Shown: positions 57,946 through 64,000 of the stretch, piece after piece
Numbering within the stretch: position 1 is the first letter of the stretch
Layout of the letters: every line of letters begins with the position of its first letter
From: Sequoia sempervirens
Lineage: Eukaryota; Streptophyta; Pinopsida; Cupressales; Cupressaceae
Direction: 5' to 3'
Length of the DNA stretch: 64,000 bases
Assembly (NCBI GenBank): GCA_007258455.2
Contig: VDFB02193867.1
Location: forward strand, 570,381,328 to 570,445,327
Made by a program: the position numbers and the translations under genes
Notes under the pieces: generated by a model
Databases searched by the model: none
Told to the model about the DNA's origin: nothing
Seen by the model: only the letters and a program-made list of their open reading frames with translations

Positions 57946-59345
57946 TTAGTCCTCAAGTAAAGCACAATGAGCACTGCTAGGAACCCAGGCAAGTGAAGCT
58001 GTCTTCGGTATCTGTTTAGGTTCTCTCCATATGCACTTCCATATGTATACCTGGTTGTTTTCTTCATGTTGCATGTTACTAACAAATCCTGAATTGCTAC
58101 TACTGGCAGACATGCCTGAAAGTTCTGACCCACTGTCAGCCTCTCCTCTCAAATTATGTGACACATTCCATCTAACATTTGTATTGGTCCCTCTTCTTGA
58201 ACTCGCAAGCTCTATTCTTGCCTTAAGGTAATTTGAATCCATCCTAAGTTCTAATTTTCCAACCTCTCTATTATCTTCCCTCTTCCAATCAAACTCATGT
58301 ATGCAATTTCTTCTCATCACAGATTCAAGCCAATCTTTCCTATCAAATCCACTTCTGTTGTCCAGATCAAGCTGCCACACCCCATCAGGACTGTCCGATA
58401 TGACAAGATGATTATATGGGTCTACTTTAATCTTACCTGTTAGACCATAAAGCTTATCTCTGTGTCCAACAAGTCGACTTATTTTTGCTGGAAGACCTGC
58501 AACGATTTCCCAAGAATCGTTCTCAATTAGATACATTTTGAGCAGTGAATCCTTCCAGTCTGCAACAAAAAGCTGAGAGTTAGCAGAAGCAATTGGACCT
58601 CGGGCAAGCCCTCGACGAAGACCAGGATTCATTCGAATCCATAAGTTTTTTACAGGATCATATAGTTCCCCTTCAATTGGACTTCCTATGCCCAGATTTG
58701 TACCCTTAACATAAATCAACCCTCTATGTTCCACACCAACACAACCTTTCATGGCAGAATGCATCCTTGAAACAAAACTCCAGCAATTTGTAGATGGATC
58801 ATATATCTCAGCAGAAGCACCTTCTTCCATTTTTTCATTACCTCCAGCAACAAGAATCTTTTTCTTTGAAGCTACAGCTGCTGAGTTAGAACGGGGAATC
58901 TGCATTGGAGCTACTTTAATCCATTGACCCTTGCAGTAATCATATTTATGAACAGAGTTTGCAGGTTCAGTAGGACGAATGCAACTGTATGTAGTTGTTT
59001 GATCACCTCCCATTACAAAAAGTGTTCCCTGCAAGGCAGCAACTGTCTCAATCCACCACCATTCATAAGGATTAATGTTCCGCTCTGGAGTAGAAACTGT
59101 TTGATCCAAAGGCAAAGGAGGAAGGCAAAACCATGTGTGCTCCTTCAAATTGAAGATCTGAACTCTGTTGCCATGCACTACAAATGAAATAAAAGTTTCG
59201 TTGATTTTAAATGCAGACCTAGTAGCATAAAATTCCTCCGATGAGAGTATTCTTCTCCAGCTTTTTGAGACACGCCTCAAAGACATATCATACTTAACAA
59301 AAGGGACATGCATCAAGCATAACTGTGCCAAATCATTTGGTAAGC
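57946..59345 (-). CDS. F-box/kelch-repeat protein, exon 2 (copy 2)
   Basis: Same 465 residues plus stop as 29118-30517, with the acceptor TTGCAG|GC at 59346-59347. The predicted amino-acid sequence is identical to copy 1 over the whole exon. If the two copies are alleles this is the same gene; if they are true paralogs the identity points to a very recent duplication. Confidence 0.9.
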
Positions 59346-61877
59346 CTGCAAGGAGTTAATTTTGTCACGACAGAATATTTTTTAGAAACTCCAAGAATAG
59401 CTAACAAACAAGCAAATTCTTCTAATATAACTGACATGAGTTTTAATATTTAATCATGAGAGTGTTAGGAATGTTGATGTACAACATTATTTAACGTCAA
59501 TCTAACAAGCCTAATTGACCTTGAAAGAAGAGATACTTAAATAGTTGCTTTTACTCTCTAAAGGAATATGCTATGTATGCAGATCATCAAAACTGAGAGG
59601 CTTGAAAGATGTTTGTGTTCCTTGCACACTGCCATTCTTTATATCTAACAGATTTTTTCTCAATAAAATGTCTTGTTTCCTCTTTTATTACTTCTAGTTT
59701 AGTCTTCCACACATCTTGTTCTGAATTTCTAGCATATTACTAGAGTGTCCGTTCTGTATAAAATTTAGATCCCTTCATGGGATCCAGGAGTGATTTTGTT
59801 GGTGCTTTGTGTGGTGAAAACAAGATATGCCAGGGCAGCATGGACTTGTTGCTGCTGGTTCTTAGCATGGTAAAAACCAAATATGTGGAGAGCACGGGAA
59901 ACAATGGAGAGATTATCACAATTGTGGAATTTGTCTGACTCAATGTTACAGTCTTATTTGGGTATTGGGTCGTGTACATATCAACTTAGAGTTTGTGTGT
60001 CTCAATGCTGCAATTTGTTTACCAGGCACTGGCAGTGAGGATAATTTGTTGGAGTTTGTCTGGCCCAATGTTGTAGTTTAGGTGTTAAGCAATGAGGACA
60101 TCTTAGTGAAGAATTCTCAAATCTTCAAAATAAAAACTTGATTTGAAGCCACTTTCCTATTGTCAAAACATTTGGAAACTGGATTGCATGAGGGAAACCT
60201 AGATTAACTGAGATTTAAACTTACAAGTTACAGACATGTCTGAAATGGTGATCTACAATATTTTGAAAAGTCAATACTATAAATCTAATTTATCTTGAAG
60301 AGGAATCTTCTTGAATTTTTTCTTATATGTAACCATCCAGAGGGGGATAGGTTGTAGAGAAAAGAACTGAAGGAATTGAGCGATTCTTTACCCCTTTGGA
60401 TGATTTTATTAAAACCATATTTGTTAGGACTGAAAAAATGGAGGCATTTTGGCAATTCTAAAATTTTCCCAGCTCAAAGTTATAGTCATGCAATAGTATT
60501 GGTCCTTGGGCAATAACAATATTGTCATTTGGCATTTCCATGGCTCAATGCTCTGATTTGGACATCCGGCTGAGACAACATCTTAGCGAAGCATTAAGCA
60601 ACCTGCAAAATACAGACTTAATTTAAGGTTGCTTACCAGCAATGGCTTATTACAACATTTGCAATCTGCATTGCATGAAGGAAATCTAAATTTAGCTTAG
60701 ATTTATAATTATTGTATTTAAGGAGAGTGTTTGACATGTTGATCTACAATAGTATCTAATCTCAAAAACAAAACTATTGATCATGAACAGGAAACTTGAA
60801 GAGTTTCTTGTGTGTAACCATCCAGAGGCATACTACATGCATAAAGGAAAGGTTGTAGAGCATGGAAACTAAGACAGCTCAGGGAGGATATCATATCATT
60901 CTTTGCACCTTCAATGCATATGATAAAAAAGACTGTAGAGCATAAAAACTGAGGGAATTGAGAGACGTGTGTCTCTCTGGGAGGATATCATATCATTCTT
61001 TGCACCTTCAATATATACAAATGAAAAATTGTAGAGCATGGAAACTGAGATAATTGAGAGATGTTCGTCTCTAAATGCTACAAATCCTCCTGATTATTTA
61101 TAGTCTGTTATGCGGGTGGCAATAATTTCCTCAACAAAATGCCTCAATCCCTGCACATTATTTAACTTCTGTTATATATGTGGTATTTTGCGTCTGCAAT
61201 GTTTTTTTTCTTCTCCTCTCAATTCTACAGCACATCTACAATATTTCTAGGAACAGATCCACTATCATGAACTGGATTCCTGTAAATCATAAAATGATCT
61301 AAAAGAAAAGCCTTGGCTACAACATCTATAACTTGCATAGGAACGAAAATTTGATTTATGTTGAAAACCTTAAAAAAAAGAACAACAGATTGTCTTAATA
61401 TAGCTATTTTTTTGTCAAAGAGACTGTGGCGTAATGGTGATGTGGCCAAAATAATATCTTAAATTAGCTATTTTCCCGCCCAAGGGGTTGTGACATGGCC
61501 AAAAGAATATCTCCATTTACCTCAATTGATGTCCAAGGGGCTGTAAAGTACATGTAATGTGGCCAAAAGAATATCGTAAATGATATAATATCTTGTTTAA
61601 GGGGTTGTGCTGTAATGGTAACCTGTCAAAATAATCTTAATTTAGCCAATTTCTTTTTAAAGGGGTTCTGTAATTCTAATATGGCCAAAAGAAATCTTTA
61701 TGTAACGATTTCTTTCCCCAAAGGGATTGTGGTGTAATGGTAATATGACCAATGCCCCACTAACATTACACAAAAGTTTAAATCTCCTTAGCCACAGTAA
61801 GGCGTCCTGTATTTATACAGGGCATTTGGCTAGGTTGTGCTAAAAGAAAATAACTAAAAAGAATTTTGTTTGCTTAC
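59346..61877 (-). other. Intron of the F-box/kelch gene, copy 2
   Basis: Same length (2532 bp) and splice sites as copy 1. It holds the same internal repeats: 485 bp units at about 60018-61008, 97 bp repeat at about 60868-61078, 60 bp units at about 61409-61763. Confidence 0.88.
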
Positions 61878-62247
61878 CTGGAATAAGAACATTCTCTGTA
61901 TCTCCCTCATTTTGATTTTGCTTTGACTGTTTTTCTTCAGAAATAGAAAATATCTCATTTCTTCCAACCTTCAACACCTCTTTCTCCTCCTCCTCTCCTT
62001 CCGAATCATCCTCCAATCCTATAAGCCGGCATTCTTGCTCGGCGCGTATAATATTCACACCAAAACTATTTTTGCTTTCCTTGTTATTATCATCGGCAAA
62101 CCCCTGGACTGGGCGCTTACAGCTTCCTACAACAGCAATGGCTGCACCAGTTTTCACAGGGCTTTTGGATGAAGAAGAACCTCTAACTCTGGAGAAATTG
62201 TGCCTAATTTTGGAGGTGGGTTTGAGGGAGCTTTCATTGCATCCCAT
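61878..62247 (-). CDS. F-box/kelch-repeat protein, exon 1 (copy 2)
   Basis: Residues 1-123, identical to 33050-33419, including the MGCNES start and the donor CCAG|GTAAGC. Confidence 0.88.
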
Positions 62248-63090
62248 GGACGATGGCGTATGTTTATGTCAAACAGCGAATTTCTCCTCCGCTATCAATA
62301 CGTGGCCAACTTAGCCTAAACTAGGCCAGAAAAAAGCATTGAAATTTGGTCGACATGGAGATGATTATTAAGCAGCCGTGGACCCATAAAAAGCACCGCC
62401 TCCGCAGGTTTCTTTTCTGGCTTAGACAATAAGAACATAAAGTGAACGGCAACTTTCCTTAACAAGTCTGACGAGTTTTCAGAAGTGGCCAGGCTGGGAC
62501 GAATATTAGGCATTCGACATAAAAGATCGTTTCAACTAACTAAAACTTTTTCAGTGAGGCCAACGGGTTATCGGTAGTTGAATCGGTGAATTTTGTTGAC
62601 GTCTACCTTTTACCTAGAATTAGCAATCATATTTTTAATTTTAATGTGAAATGGATATGTATGATAGACTTTTATTATTTATTTTGAAATGAAGTTTATT
62701 GTTTATATGGTTTATTAAGTGTTATTGTTTATAGGACACAACTAATCTTCGACAAAACGGTATGTCATAGGCATGATAACATACAAAAACACATAAAAAC
62801 ATATATAGAAACATACATAACATGATGGGATGGCGTAGTTTGGGGCCTATCAAGACAAAGGAAAAAAGTGACGAAACCGACAGACGGGAGGAAATGTTAC
62901 GGCGATGTAGAGGAGGAGATAACGACACCATCAATAAAAATTTCCTGCCTTTCATCGATTGTTAATGTTGTGGGCCAGCTTTCCCATTTAATTCGCCAAT
63001 GTGGTGGCTTCCATGAGAAGCCATCTTTTGTTTGAAGTTTGTGCACCTGCTAGCATTGGAGATTGACGTCGGTAAGGCGCGTTCTAAATT
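62248..63090. other. Upstream region of the F-box/kelch gene, copy 2
   Basis: Counterpart of 33420-34260; I noticed no difference. Confidence 0.35.
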
Positions 63091-63097
63091 GTAATAA

Positions 63098-64000
63098 CTA
63101 TTGTTTTTCAAGAAAATGTGTTTAAATTGATAATTCACAAACTAATTGCAGGTTGAAAAACACTATGTGTTGTGCGTTTTTCATTTTGCACATTGAAAGC
63201 TAAAGGTTGGAGAGCACAGGGTGGAGTTGTAAGTGGGGAAATGAAAAACAAACCATATTGAGGTGAGGGGTGACTAACTGATTTGGTTGTTACTTGTAAA
63301 GGGTTTATAAATAGTATGTGGGTTGCAAGTTTCATAACACTCAGTGTTTTGCAATCGAGAATTTTATTTACAACGTTAATGTACCAAAAACCTTTTGTTA
63401 TTTACACAATATGAATGTAATGGAAGGAACCTTTAAAAGTATTAAGAAGTTATAGCTTGAGTGAAAATTGGATTTCAATTTCTTCATATGATTGAAAAAA
63501 AATGCACAAAATAATTGTAAAATGGAAAACACAATGTGGGTTGTCAATTATTTCATTTTGCATGTTAAAATCTAAAGGGTGGAGAGCACGAGGAGTTGCA
63601 GGTGGGGGATACATAAAACTAAGCAAATTGACTTGAGAGGTGACTAACCAATTGGTTTGTTACGTGTATAGGGTTTTACAATAGTTTATGGGTTGCAGGT
63701 TTTATAACACCCAGTGTTTTCCGACCTACAATTATACATAGACAGTTATTGTAATGAAAATCTTGTGTTATTTAGAGAGTACGAATGTAATGAAAGGCAC
63801 CTTCAACATTTATCACAATTGTTAGGTAGACTAAAAATTGTGTTTCAATTTCCTCATGATGGTAAAATAAAATCACCGAATAATTGCAAGTTGGAAAACA
63901 CAATGTGGGTTGTTAGTTATTTCATTCTTCATGTTCAAAGTTAAAGGGTGGAGAGCACGGGGAGGAGTTTCAGGTGGGGGACACATAAAACTAACCAAAT
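63098..64000. repeat. Tandem array, about 370 bp unit, copy 2 (cut by window end)
   Basis: Counterpart of 34270-35172. GGTGGAGAGCAC recurs near 63208, 63580 and 63949. Confidence 0.85.

Overview
This is a window of a large, repeat-rich plant nuclear genome. The evidence is a spliced F-box/kelch gene with a 2.5 kb intron, degenerate pentatricopeptide-repeat (PPR) sequence, Ty1/copia and Ty3/gypsy elements with plant-type initiator-Met tRNA primer sites, plant L1-type LINEs, a hAT/DUF659 transposase relic and a tRNA-derived SINE. Old fragmented retroelements and low gene density fit a gymnosperm, but that placement is an inference. No CRISPR array, operon or bacterial feature is present.

Layout. 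1-4277 is a copia-type retrotransposon with both LTRs (the 5' one cut by the window edge), a gag-like ORF and only a C-terminal RNase H remnant of pol. It sits in an older Ty3/gypsy reverse transcriptase relic (4279-4770). 4945-5100 is a minisatellite and 6312-6690 a LINE-type RNase H relic. 7301-9961 is a complete non-coding LTR element with a 5 bp target duplication. Then follow, in order: a LINE reverse transcriptase relic (minus, 10440-12240), an LTR/primer-site fragment (about 12430-12990), a broken minus-strand gene of unknown family (13069-15900), a SINE (16814-16971), a PPR pseudogene (17550-18540), two LINE ORF1-like relics (20000-21000 minus; 21711-23280 plus), a hAT transposase relic (24420-26720 minus), a 5S-rRNA-like block (27836-27944), a 5'-truncated LINE tail with target duplication (28254-28586), the one intact gene (F-box/kelch, minus, 33419 to 29118), and a roughly 370 bp tandem array (34270-35515). 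The first half ends in a Ty3/gypsy integrase fragment that runs into a 100-base N gap (36644-36743).

The key structural fact is that everything after the gap (36744-64000) repeats 8200-35172 in the same order and orientation, at an offset of 28.4-28.8 kb. The two F-box/kelch copies encode the same predicted protein. Because the second copy begins exactly at the gap, the simplest reading is an unmerged allele or contig overlap rather than a true tandem duplication, though the sequence alone cannot decide. The copies differ by informative insertions: the SINE is present only in copy 1, and a 0.4 kb MITE-like element only in copy 2.

Apart from the F-box/kelch gene, probably a substrate receptor of an SCF ubiquitin ligase, no gene in the window looks functional. 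The rest is a layered record of transposon insertion and decay.
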